Assembly (NCBI GenBank): GCA_021796015.1
Contig: JAJYOT010000007.1
Span: 1 to 45,856, forward strand
From: a bacterium
Lineage (GTDB): Bacteria; Elusimicrobiota; Elusimicrobia; UBA1565; UBA9628
Reading direction: 5' to 3'
DNA length: 45,856 nucleotides
The notes below the pieces were generated by a model that saw only the letters and a list, made by a program, of their open reading frames with translations, did not search any database and was not told where the DNA came from. The translations under genes and the position numbers were made by a program. Positions 21,827 through 29,412 of this stretch are shown here, one piece after another (the stretch's first letter is position 1; every line of letters begins with the position of its first letter).

Positions 21827-24800
21827 ATGAAACCTTTTTCCGTGGAAGACGTTCTTTGCCGTCGCGTTTTAGTTTTAGACGGCGCGATGGGGACCTTGAT
21901 TCAAGAGGCCCATCTTTCGCCGGATGATTTCGGCGGGCACGCTTTTGATGGATGCAATGAAAATCTAATTCTAACCAAGCCTGATTTGATTCAAAGAATC
22001 CATGAAACGTATCTTGAGGCCGGGGCTGATATCATCGAGACCAATACCTTCGGCGCCATTCCCTATGTTCTGGCGGAATACGGTCTTTCGGAAAAAACGC
22101 GGGAAATCGCTTCTAGCGCGGTTCAAATCGCGCGGCGCGCCGCCGATAAATATTCCTCATCCGACCGCCCGCGCTTTGTCGCCGGAGCCTTGGGTCCGGG
22201 CACGAAAACGATTAGTTTAGCCGGCGGGATCACCTTTGACGAGGTTTCAAGGGCCTATCAAGAATCAGCCTTGGGTTTAATGGAAGGCGGAGCGGATTTG
22301 ATTTTACTTGAGACCCAACAAGATACGCTCAATATTAAGGCGGAATTGATTGGCTTGGATGAGGCCTTCCAGATAAAAAAAGCGTCTTTGCCCGTGATTA
22401 TTTCAGTTTCCATTGAACCTTCCCAGACCATGTTAGCCGGACAAACCATCGAAGCCCTTTATGATTCCCTGTCTCATTTAGATCTTTTGGCCATTGGTCT
22501 CAACTGTGCGACCGGACCGGAATTCATGGCCGATCATTTGAGGAGCCTATCCGAGATTTCCCGATTTCCCGTCATCTGCTATCCCAATGCCGGGCTTCCC
22601 GATGAACACGGCCATTATCACGAGTCTCCCGAAAAAATGGCGGAGGTTTTGGGGCGCTATTTAAAGGAAGGTTGGCTCAACATCGTCGGCGGATGCTGCG
22701 GGACGACGCCGGAACATATCCGGCTTTTGGCCCAAACCGCCCGAAAATTTTCTCCTAGAAATTCGCGAGAAAATTGCCTTCGGAGCGCCGTGTCAGGACT
22801 CGAGTCATTGGCTTTCAATGAGGATGATCGGCCCTATTTAGTGGGAGAAAGGACCAATGTCATCGGCTCGCGCGCGTTTAAGGATTTGATCGTCCAAGAG
22901 CGTTTTGACGAGGCGTCCGAAATCGGGCGCGCGCAGGCTAAAAACGGGGCGCATATTCTGGACGTCTGTCTGGCGAACCCCGATCGGGAAGAGCTTTCGG
23001 ACATGGAGCGTTTTATCCCAAGCGTTTCCCATAAAATCAAAATACCGATTATGATCGACTCGACTGACGCCGCGGTCGTTGAAGCGGCCTTGAAGAGAAC
23101 CCCCGGACGTTCCATCATCAATTCGATTAATCTTGAAGACGGGGAAGAGCGTTTTGAAAAGATAGTCCCGATGATTCGCCGCTACGGCGCCGCCGTGGTC
23201 GTGGGGACTATCGATGAGGATAAAACCCAGGGCATGGCCCTGACCCGCGAGAGAAAACTTCAAATCGCCCTTAGAAGCCGCGATCTCCTTGTGAAAAAAT
23301 ACGGCCTTCGGGAAGAAGATTTAATTTTTGATCCGTTAGTTTTTCCGGCCGCGACCGGAGATAAGAATTATTGGGGTTCCGCGATCGAGACCATCGAGGG
23401 CGTGCGCTTGATTAAGAGGGAAATTCCAAAATCAAGGACGATTCTGGGGGTTTCCAACGTCTCTTTCGGCCTTCCCACCGCGGCGCGGGAGGTCTTGAAC
23501 GCGGTTTTTCTCCATCAATGCGTTCTCGCGGGTTTGGATTTGGCGATTGTCAACACCGAAAGGCTGGCGCACTACGCGTCTTTAAACGAGGAGGAAAAAC
23601 TCTCGGCCCTTAATCTTTTGTCTTGGAAAGGCCCCGGAGACCCTCGAAACCCGCCGGGATTTAACGCGGTCCAGGATTTTTCATCGCGCTTTCAAAAGCC
23701 CCGGGAAAACTCGAAAACCGAGGATCAAAAATCAAGGCTTCCGGTCTCGGAGCGTTTGGCGCGAAATATCGTGGATGGTTCCCGTGTCGGGCTGGAAGCG
23801 GATTTGGAGGAAGAGCTTAAAACTCATTCTCCGCTTGAGATTATCAATGGGCCCTTGATGAAGGGAATGGACGAGGTGGGAAAACTTTTCGCTTCGAATC
23901 GGATGATCGTCGCCGAGGTGTTGCAGTCGGCGGAGGTGATGAAGGCGGCGGTGGCTTATCTCGAGCCGAGAATGGATCAGACCCAGGTCGTTTCCCGCGG
24001 CCGCGTGATCTTGGCGACGGTGAAGGGAGACGTTCATGATATCGGGAAAAATCTCGTCCACATTATTTTTAAAAACAACGGCTATGAGATCATCGATTTG
24101 GGAATTCGCGTTTCCCCGGAGACCTTAATCGAAGCCGTCAGGGAGAAATCTCCCGACCTCATCGGCCTTTCCGGGCTCTTGGTCAAATCCACCCAGCAGA
24201 TGGCGGCGACGGTTTCTGATTTCAAGGCCGCAGGGATTTCCATTCCCATTCTTGCCGGCGGCGCGGCCTTGTCTCCCAAATTTGTCGCCTCTAAAATCGC
24301 GCCCCTCCATTCCGCCCCCGTTTTTTACGCGAAAGACGCGATGTCAGGCCTCGACATCGCCAACCGCTTTCAAGACTCTTCCACCAGAGAGGCCCTTTTG
24401 GAGAAAAACAGGGAAATCCAAACCCATTTATCAAAAATGAACGGAACTACTTCCGAACGCCCGCCCGTGGTTGTCGATAACAAGAAAATATTGTCCCGCG
24501 ATCATTCCATCCCCATTCCGCCGGATTTTGATCCGCACATTCTCTCTAATTTTTCGCTTGAAAGAATCTTCTCCTATATCAATCCCGTGATGCTTTACGG
24601 AAAACATCTGGGGCTTCGGGGAGTAGAATCAAAAATTAAGGAAAAAGATCCGAAGGCTTTGGATTTGATTCTCAAAATATCCGAGCTTCAAAAAGAAGTT
24701 ATCTCAAAAAAACAAATGTTCGCCAAGGCCGTTTACCGGTTCTTTAGGGCGGATTCGGAAGGGGAATCCTTGAATATCTATGACCCTAAAACCGACCGCG

Positions 24801-25315
24801 TTCTTGAGACCTTCGTTTTTCCCCGTCAAAATTCGGGAGAGGGTTTGTGCTTGTCCGATTTTACGGCTTCCCGCGGGGTTGGGAAAAAGGATTTTGTTGC
24901 CCTTTTCGCGCTTAGCTGCGGCTTCGGCGTTCGGGAGCTTTCGGAATTTTACCGCGAAAAGGGGGAATATTTTAAATCCCACGCCCTTCAAGCCTTGTCG
25001 ATTGAGTCGGCCGAGGCCTTCGCCGAGCTTGTGCATGAAAAAATTCGCGCGAATTGGGGCATACCCGATCCGAACTCCATGACGTTAAAAGAAAAATTTC
25101 AGGCGAGATATCGCGGGCTCAGGGTTAGTTTCGGTTATCCCGCTTGTCCAAACTTAGAGGATCAAGAAAAACTCTTCCGGCTTTTGAACGTCGAAGATTC
25201 CATCGGCGTTAAACTGACGGAGGGCTTCATGATGGAGCCGGAAGCTTCCGTTTCAGCCCTGGTCTTCCATCATCCCGAGGCGCGCTATTTCGCGGTCTCT
25301 CCGTCTCAAATATAA
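21827..25315 (+). CDS. metH: cobalamin-dependent methionine synthase
   Basis: Transfers a methyl group from 5-methyltetrahydrofolate via cob(I)alamin to homocysteine. All four modules are present in the 1162 residues. Homocysteine domain: VLDGAMGTLIQE at the start, zinc Cys in GLNCATG and GGCCGTT. Pterin domain: VGERTNVIGSRAFKDLI and FDPLVFPAATGD. Cobalamin domain: cap helices, then DVHDIGKNLVHII with the B12-ligating His, and GLSGLLVKSTQQM. C-terminal AdoMet reactivation domain: RYRGLRVSFGYPACPN and LTEGFMMEPEASVSAL. Convergent with metF, which makes its methyl donor. No cobalamin or SAM riboswitch was recognised in the 66-base upstream gap. Confidence 0.98.
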   Translation: MKPFSVEDVLCRRVLVLDGAMGTLIQEAHLSPDDFGGHAFDGCNENLILTKPDLIQRIHETYLEAGADIIETNTFGAIPYVLAEYGLSEKTREIASSAVQIARRAADKYSSSDRPRFVAGALGPGTKTISLAGGITFDEVSRAYQESALGLMEGGADLILLETQQDTLNIKAELIGLDEAFQIKKASLPVIISVSIEPSQTMLAGQTIEALYDSLSHLDLLAIGLNCATGPEFMADHLRSLSEISRFPVICYPNAGLPDEHGHYHESPEKMAEVLGRYLKEGWLNIVGGCCGTTPEHIRLLAQTARKFSPRNSRENCLRSAVSGLESLAFNEDDRPYLVGERTNVIGSRAFKDLIVQERFDEASEIGRAQAKNGAHILDVCLANPDREELSDMERFIPSVSHKIKIPIMIDSTDAAVVEAALKRTPGRSIINSINLEDGEERFEKIVPMIRRYGAAVVVGTIDEDKTQGMALTRERKLQIALRSRDLLVKKYGLREEDLIFDPLVFPAATGDKNYWGSAIETIEGVRLIKREIPKSRTILGVSNVSFGLPTAAREVLNAVFLHQCVLAGLDLAIVNTERLAHYASLNEEEKLSALNLLSWKGPGDPRNPPGFNAVQDFSSRFQKPRENSKTEDQKSRLPVSERLARNIVDGSRVGLEADLEEELKTHSPLEIINGPLMKGMDEVGKLFASNRMIVAEVLQSAEVMKAAVAYLEPRMDQTQVVSRGRVILATVKGDVHDIGKNLVHIIFKNNGYEIIDLGIRVSPETLIEAVREKSPDLIGLSGLLVKSTQQMAATVSDFKAAGISIPILAGGAALSPKFVASKIAPLHSAPVFYAKDAMSGLDIANRFQDSSTREALLEKNREIQTHLSKMNGTTSERPPVVVDNKKILSRDHSIPIPPDFDPHILSNFSLERIFSYINPVMLYGKHLGLRGVESKIKEKDPKALDLILKISELQKEVISKKQMFAKAVYRFFRADSEGESLNIYDPKTDRVLETFVFPRQNSGEGLCLSDFTASRGVGKKDFVALFALSCGFGVRELSEFYREKGEYFKSHALQALSIESAEAFAELVHEKIRANWGIPDPNSMTLKEKFQARYRGLRVSFGYPACPNLEDQEKLFRLLNVEDSIGVKLTEGFMMEPEASVSALVFHHPEARYFAVSPSQI

Positions 25316-25364
25316 ATACCGTATTTCTTTTTTCGCAAGGCGATCTAATAAGCCTCTGACCGGG

Positions 25365-26228
25365 TTATTCGGATTTTCTTCTGATTCGCCGCAATATCTC
25401 GGCGGTCGAGTGGTTGCGGTTCAGCGTGAAAAAATGGAGACCGGGAGCGCCTCCCGCTAAAAGTTCAAGGGCTTGGCGGCTTGCCCATTCGATCCCGTAT
25501 TGAATTACGGCTTCGGGATCCCCCTCTATTTTGTCGAGATTATTGGACATTGTCTTGGGTATTTTTGCTCCGCACAAGGATGAGAATCGCTTAAGCTGGG
25601 AAAAGCTCGTGACCGGCATTATTCCCGGAACGATGGGGACCGAAATCCCGGCGGCTTTCGCGCGGTTTACGAAATTAAAATAATCCTTATTGTCGAAAAA
25701 AATCTGGGTGATGACCCAATCCGCTCCGGCGCGGACTTTTTCCGTGAGGTAAAAAATGTCCGATTCAGGGGATTTTGCCTCGGAATGGGTTTCCGGATAA
25801 CCCGCTGCGGCGATTTGAAAGCCGCCCGTTTTTCGGATAAAAGTAATGAGATCGTTTGCGTGCGGAAAATGGCCAGGAAGAAAAAGTTTTTCCCTTGGGA
25901 TGTCTCCTCTTAAAGCGACGATTTGCCCGATTCCGACTTCCTTGAGACGCAGCAATCGTTCCTCGATTTCCTTTTGCGTGTGGGTCATTCCAGTGAGATG
26001 ACAGACAGTCTCAAATCCCGTCTTGGCTTTTATGATTCCGGCGGCCTTGATGGTTCGGTCTCGTTCGGATCCCCCGGCCCCATAGGTGAGGGTGATGAAA
26101 TCCGGTTCCAGCGCCTTGAATTCTTCAAGATTATCGATGAATTCGGAGAGATTTTCCGGAGCTTTAGGGAGAAAAAACTCGAAAGAAATGACCGGGCGTC
26201 GGCGAGAAAATACTTCCTGGATATCCAT
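25365..26228 (-). CDS. metF: methylenetetrahydrofolate reductase
   Basis: FAD enzyme that reduces 5,10-methylene-THF to 5-methyl-THF, the substrate of MetH. The 287 aa length fits the bacterial single-domain form. Motifs: SFEFFLPKAPENL at the N terminus, DFITLTYGAGGSERDRT, HLTGMTHTQKEI, the flavin loop IVALRGDIPRE, AAAGYPETHSEA and TQIFFDNKDYFNFV, and finally GIMPVTSFSQLKRF. It faces metH with 49 bases between the stops, in an arrangement that places the two consecutive reactions side by side on opposite strands. Confidence 0.97.
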   Translation of the reverse strand: MDIQEVFSRRRPVISFEFFLPKAPENLSEFIDNLEEFKALEPDFITLTYGAGGSERDRTIKAAGIIKAKTGFETVCHLTGMTHTQKEIEERLLRLKEVGIGQIVALRGDIPREKLFLPGHFPHANDLITFIRKTGGFQIAAAGYPETHSEAKSPESDIFYLTEKVRAGADWVITQIFFDNKDYFNFVNRAKAAGISVPIVPGIMPVTSFSQLKRFSSLCGAKIPKTMSNNLDKIEGDPEAVIQYGIEWASRQALELLAGGAPGLHFFTLNRNHSTAEILRRIRRKSE

Positions 26229-26299
26229 TAGAGCGAATGAGTGTTGATATTTTCTTTAGGGGAAAAATACTATTTTGAGCCCCATGACTTATAATACCC

Positions 26300-26455
26300 T
26301 TAAACCACGCGGGAAATTCGGCCAGTCTGGGAGCCTTCGACGCTTTTAGCGTAGGCGATGATATCCAAGCGGATGGCGCCGTTCTTTCTGCCGTCGGAAA
26401 TTATGCTATGCCGCGCGCCGAGTTCCGAGGCTCCCGCAAGAAAAATCCGCATCAT
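26300..26455 (-). pseudogene. shrunken copy of the SDR gene at 21161-21760
   Basis: A 50-codon open frame (ATG 26452, TAA 26300) whose pieces align in order with the intact SDR: MRIFLAGAS, then ELGARHSIISDGRKNGAIRL-DI, then IAYAKSVEGSQTGRISRVV. Compared with the SDR it lacks nine codons after GAS and about 130 codons from the middle, both in frame. Base-level similarity continues past the stop to the equivalent of the GNAT start (CATGACTTATAATACC against CATGGCTTATAATGCC) and upstream of the start (ATTATGGCATTTT against ATTATGCCATTTT). It is a duplicated and deleted segment; the remaining frame cannot form a nucleotide-binding enzyme. Confidence 0.85.
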
Positions 26456-26565
26456 TTAATTATGGCATTTTAGCGCGCTCCTGGAATTTTTACCGGAGAA
26501 ACCCGGGCGGGAAGGCGGCAGCGCCGGCGTCATGCGAAAAATACAGGGAATTTACCCCGCGGATA

Positions 26566-26594
26566 TTGAGAGTTGGAACGCACGGATGTAAGAT
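26566..26594 (+). promoter_or_regulatory. candidate sigma-70 promoter
   Basis: TTGAGA (26566-26571) and TAAGAT (26589-26594) with a 17-base spacer, upstream of the exported protein at 26652. The rest of the gap between 26461 and 26565 shows nothing I can name. Confidence 0.45.
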
Positions 26595-26604
26595 AAAAAC
26601 ACAA

Positions 26605-26625
26605 GCCCCTATGAGTTTCTGGGGC
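26605..26625 (+). promoter_or_regulatory. 5'-leader hairpin
   Basis: GCCCC (26605-26609) pairs with GGGGC (26621-26625) across an 11-base loop. With the promoter above, transcription would begin near 26600, placing this stem at the very 5' end of the mRNA, a typical position for a stability hairpin. Confidence 0.4.
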
Positions 26626-26651
26626 GTTTAGAAGCAAGCGAGGAAGAGCAA

Positions 26652-27179
26652 ATGAAGAAAAATGTAATTCGAAGTCTGGTGTTTGTCTTATCGGCGTCCG
26701 TTGGTTCCGTGATGGCGGCGGAGACCGCCTGGTATCATCCCGCGGCGAATTTTCAAGCTGTTTTGGCTAAAAATGCGCGCAGCCTGAAGCTCGGACAAAG
26801 CCAGGAGTCTTCGGCGAGCGTTCTGACTGGAATTCCCGTGACGGGAGAGGATTATTCCGAGATCAATCCTGGCGCGGTCGTTTTTGTCGTCAACAGCCAG
26901 AACAACCGCGTGGGAGCCGAGTATAAATCCTGCACGAACGCCGGCGACAACGGCGAACGCTGCGTCAACATCCTCTTCGCGTTTCCCGGCTTGCGCTATG
27001 ACGAGAGCTCCCATCGGATTTATTGGGGCGGCAGCGTTGTCGCGTCCAAGGGGTTTTGGGGCGACATGAACGTTGAGAAGGGGTTTACTCTCTCCTATCG
27101 CGTCGTCAACGTTCCGCATGATGACGGCTATAATCAGTGGACGACCTATAAAGTCGTCGTTACGCTCTCAAAAATATAA
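26652..27179 (+). CDS. exported protein of unknown function
   Basis: 175 residues with a clear signal peptide (MKKNVIRSLVFVLSASVGSVMA, cleavage expected before AETAW). The mature part is polar and rich in predicted strands, with two Cys (in EYKSCTNAGDNGERCVN) that could form a disulfide, and aromatic C-terminal repeats (RIYWGGSVVASKGFWGDM; GYNQWTTYKVVVTLSKI). GAGGAAGAG precedes the ATG by a few bases. It has its own likely promoter and is closed by a strong terminator, so it is a single-gene unit. I recognise no family. Confidence 0.75.
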   Translation: MKKNVIRSLVFVLSASVGSVMAAETAWYHPAANFQAVLAKNARSLKLGQSQESSASVLTGIPVTGEDYSEINPGAVVFVVNSQNNRVGAEYKSCTNAGDNGERCVNILFAFPGLRYDESSHRIYWGGSVVASKGFWGDMNVEKGFTLSYRVVNVPHDDGYNQWTTYKVVVTLSKI

Positions 27180-27195
27180 AGCGAGACGAGCGTCC

Positions 27196-27240
27196 AAGCC
27201 TTCATCCGCTCCGTTGTGGCGGATGGGGGCTTGTTCTTTT
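27196..27240 (+). terminator. intrinsic terminator
   Basis: AAGCC-tt-CATCCGC (27196-27209) pairs with GCGGATG-gg-GGCTT (27219-27232), followed by GTTCTTTT. It closes the exported-protein gene at 26652-27179. Confidence 0.75.
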
Positions 27241-27357
27241 GGTAAATCCGCGTTTGGGGACGCAGTGGTTTTGTTTTGGGAAATAATACGATTGCGCGAC
27301 ACTTTTCATCATCCTCACGCGTCTAATAAAAGACTCAAATTGAAAAAGGAGAATAAA

Positions 27358-27858
27358 ATGAAAAAATTATCATTCGTTATGGCGGCGTGTTTGTGCGGTT
27401 GGGCGTTGGCGGCGGCGGCGCAAGACGCTCCCACGACTGGACAAGATCAAGGCGGCGCCTCTGCGCCGAGCTCCCCTACTCCTCACAAGAAGGGAAAGCG
27501 ACATGGGGCCTGCGCCAAGGATATAAAAAATCTTTGTCCTAATGCCAAGACCTGGAAAGCTAAGCGGAAATGCCTTAATGATAATCAAGGCAGCTTATCC
27601 TCGGCGTGTCAGGCTCAAATGAAAAAAATGAGTTCTCATGTGACGGCCTTTAAAAAAGCCTGTAAGGCCGACGTGAATCAGTTTTGCGCGGCCGTCAAAG
27701 GGAAAGGCCCCAAGGCGATGTTTCGGTGCTTAAAGCAAAATTCGGCGAATCTTTCATCGAGTTGCCAATCCTTTTTAGCGAAAGCTAAAAAGAAATGGAA
27801 AAACCATCAGCCTCAGCCGTCTTCTAACTCATCATCCACGCAACCCATGCAGCAATAA
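27358..27858 (+). CDS. exported Cys-rich repeat protein (GLG1-like repeats)
   Basis: 166 residues from ATG 27358, with AAAAAGGAG seven bases upstream; the frame is open further 5' but the signal peptide (MKKLSFVMAACLCGWALAAAA) fixes the start. After a Pro/Ser/Lys linker there are two Cys-rich repeats, Cys52-60-72-84 (C-x7-C-x11-C-x11-C) and Cys102-110-124-136 (C-x7-C-x13-C-x11-C). This resembles the cysteine-rich repeat of eukaryotic Golgi protein GLG1/CFR-1, which also occurs in bacterial exported proteins. Very basic (many KK), with a Ser/Gln tail. It lies 70 bases before an ECF sigma operon of envelope genes. Function unknown. Confidence 0.82.
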   Translation: MKKLSFVMAACLCGWALAAAAQDAPTTGQDQGGASAPSSPTPHKKGKRHGACAKDIKNLCPNAKTWKAKRKCLNDNQGSLSSACQAQMKKMSSHVTAFKKACKADVNQFCAAVKGKGPKAMFRCLKQNSANLSSSCQSFLAKAKKKWKNHQPQPSSNSSSTQPMQQ

Positions 27859-27928
27859 AGTATCCTTGGTTATAGATCCGGTCTTAATGCCCTATGCGTG
27901 TGGGGCGTTAAGGTCGAAGGAGATTTTT

Positions 27929-28495
27929 ATCAGCGACTTGGAAATTGTCCTTAAGATTCGCAAAGGTCATTACGCCTTATACGCGGAGTTGATGAGACGC
28001 CATTATCCGAAAATATTTTGTCTTTGTCTGTCGCTTCTTAGGGATCGTTCCCTGGCTGAGGACGCTTCCCAAGAGGCTTTTTTGAAAGCGTATCGTTCGC
28101 TGGATCAATATAGAGAAGACTCCTCTTTTTCAACTTGGATTCATCGAATTGCGGTTAACTGTTGTTTGGATGGGGTTCGTCTCAAGGCACGAGAGAAAGA
28201 AGATTCCTTGGACGCTATGCTCGAAAATTCTGCCAGGCGTTCTGCTCAAGAACTTGAGAGCTTTCTTCATATTGAATCTTCGTTGATTGACGCTGATTTA
28301 GTTGAAAAAATCATGGTTCGTTTGCCGACGGAATACCGTTTGATTTTAATTTTGCGCGAGGTTCAGGGCCTTAATTATCAGGAAATCGCTCAGGTTTTAG
28401 AATGCAGTCTTGATTCGGTCAAAGCCCGTCTTCGCCGAGCGCGTCTTTCGTGTGGGGAAATTCTCCGACACTTTCAGATGGCGGGATACGTCTAA
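27929..28495 (+). CDS. ECF RNA polymerase sigma factor with apparent ATC start
   Basis: ECF sigma factor of 188 aa. Region 2: LYAELMRRHYPKIFCLCLSL, SLAEDASQEAFLKAYRSLDQ, FSTWIHRIAVNCCLDGVR; region 4: VRLPTEYRLILILREVQGLN, YQEIAQVLECSLDSVKARLR. Family members typically begin xSDLELVxxIRKGD. Here SDLEIVLKIRKG is preceded by ATC (27929) with AAGGAG six bases upstream, the ideal distance. Other in-frame starts are TTG 27866 and ATG 27887, which have no ribosome site and would add 21 or 14 residues unlike the family. First gene of a sigma - anti-sigma - Spy-like - TolC - MacA - MacB operon. Confidence 0.85.
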   Translation: MSDLEIVLKIRKGHYALYAELMRRHYPKIFCLCLSLLRDRSLAEDASQEAFLKAYRSLDQYREDSSFSTWIHRIAVNCCLDGVRLKAREKEDSLDAMLENSARRSAQELESFLHIESSLIDADLVEKIMVRLPTEYRLILILREVQGLNYQEIAQVLECSLDSVKARLRRARLSCGEILRHFQMAGYV

Positions 28496-28518
28496 AATAA
28501 TAGAAGGAATAAAACTTT

Positions 28519-28980
28519 ATGGAACACGAGAAAATCAGAGAAAATTTAGGGGCTTTTCAAGACGGGGAGTTATCTCCCGATAAACGGTTTGAAATTTCGG
28601 TTCATCTCACCGCTTGCCCGGAATGCCGTGAGCTCCAGAAAAGTTGGCAGAAAATTTCAGAGACCTTGTTTCATTCCCGCGGCTTTGTGTCTTCCCAAGA
28701 GACCGAAAAATTTATCGCTCAAACCATGGCCAAAATTATCCCTTCTCCTCCCTGGAGAATTTGGGTTCTCTCTCAATCATTGTGGAAGTGGTTGACTCCA
28801 GTTCTTGAACTTAGTTTTGCCGCCGCGCTTTTTTTCTTCGTTCTTGGAAGCTCTGATTCTTTGGCTTCTCCAGATACTCTTCTTTTGTTAGGATCCAAGA
28901 GGGATATGGCGGAGTTGGTTTTGACGCCAGGGGTGGCCTATGGGCCCAGCTGGTTTAATTCATTATTGGAGGGAAAATGA
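28519..28980 (+). CDS. membrane-anchored zinc-finger anti-sigma factor
   Basis: 153 residues: cytosolic zf-HC2 domain with HLTACPEC (HxxxCxxC, about residues 29-36) after the usual opening ENLGAFQDGELSPDKR, then one membrane helix (about 94-110, LELSFAAALFFFVLG) and a short periplasmic tail. It should restrain the sigma factor encoded 23 bases upstream. AAGGA precedes the ATG. The stop overlaps the next start (ATGA), coupling it to a Spy-like sensor or chaperone candidate, a pairing seen in envelope-stress modules. Confidence 0.88.
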   Translation: MEHEKIRENLGAFQDGELSPDKRFEISVHLTACPECRELQKSWQKISETLFHSRGFVSSQETEKFIAQTMAKIIPSPPWRIWVLSQSLWKWLTPVLELSFAAALFFFVLGSSDSLASPDTLLLLGSKRDMAELVLTPGVAYGPSWFNSLLEGK

Positions 28981-29390
28981 GGATTTCTTGGAATCATGTT
29001 TTACTGAGCTTTTGCGCCGGTCTTTTGCTGGGAGCATGGGTTGGAATTCGACATGAGAAGGCGGTTTTTCGACAATTTTGGTCTCGGGGACCTGAAACTC
29101 AAAAAATTTTAGCGCGGCTCAGTCGAAAATTAGATTTAAATCCTCAACAAGAAGACCAGGTTCGGACTCTTCTAGAATCTAAACGTGAGAAAGTTTTGAT
29201 TCTTCATCAGAAGATGAGGGCTCAATTTGAGGCGTTGCGTCTTTCCATGCGCTCAGATATCGCTCAAATTCTAAACCCAGAACAAAAAGAAAAATTTGTC
29301 CAGATGACGCAAAAATGGGACAAGCGGCATCCCAAGGCCTTATCAAATTCTATTGAAATTTCTTCGGGAACTCCACTTTCTTCTCATTAA
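28977..29390 (+). CDS. Spy/CpxP-like (heavy-metal-resistance type) periplasmic protein
   Basis: 137 residues with an N-terminal anchor or signal (VLLSFCAGLLLGAWVGI). An all-helical, charged domain follows with the family pattern LSRKLDLNPQQEDQVRTLLE and a second half, LRLSMRSDIAQILNPEQKEK (the LTPEQ-like turn), as in Spy, CpxP, ZraP and the metal-resistance family. Such proteins bind unfolded proteins or metals in the periplasm and some modulate sensors. Coupled to the anti-sigma gene by ATGA, so it may act in signal perception for this sigma system. Confidence 0.78.
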   Translation: MRISWNHVLLSFCAGLLLGAWVGIRHEKAVFRQFWSRGPETQKILARLSRKLDLNPQQEDQVRTLLESKREKVLILHQKMRAQFEALRLSMRSDIAQILNPEQKEKFVQMTQKWDKRHPKALSNSIEISSGTPLSSH

Positions 29391-29412
29391 GTCTTAGTAT
29401 AATGAGTGAAAC

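Noticed and set aside
25314..25326. Palindrome AAATACCGTATTT followed by T-rich sequence between metH and metF
   Set aside because: A perfect palindrome with a one-base centre cannot form a hairpin loop; stem is all A-T except one pair. Not a credible terminator.
27073..27357. Open frame upstream of the Cys-rich protein
   Set aside because: It crosses a strong terminator (27196-27240) and the end of another gene; the signal peptide and ribosome site place the start at 27358.
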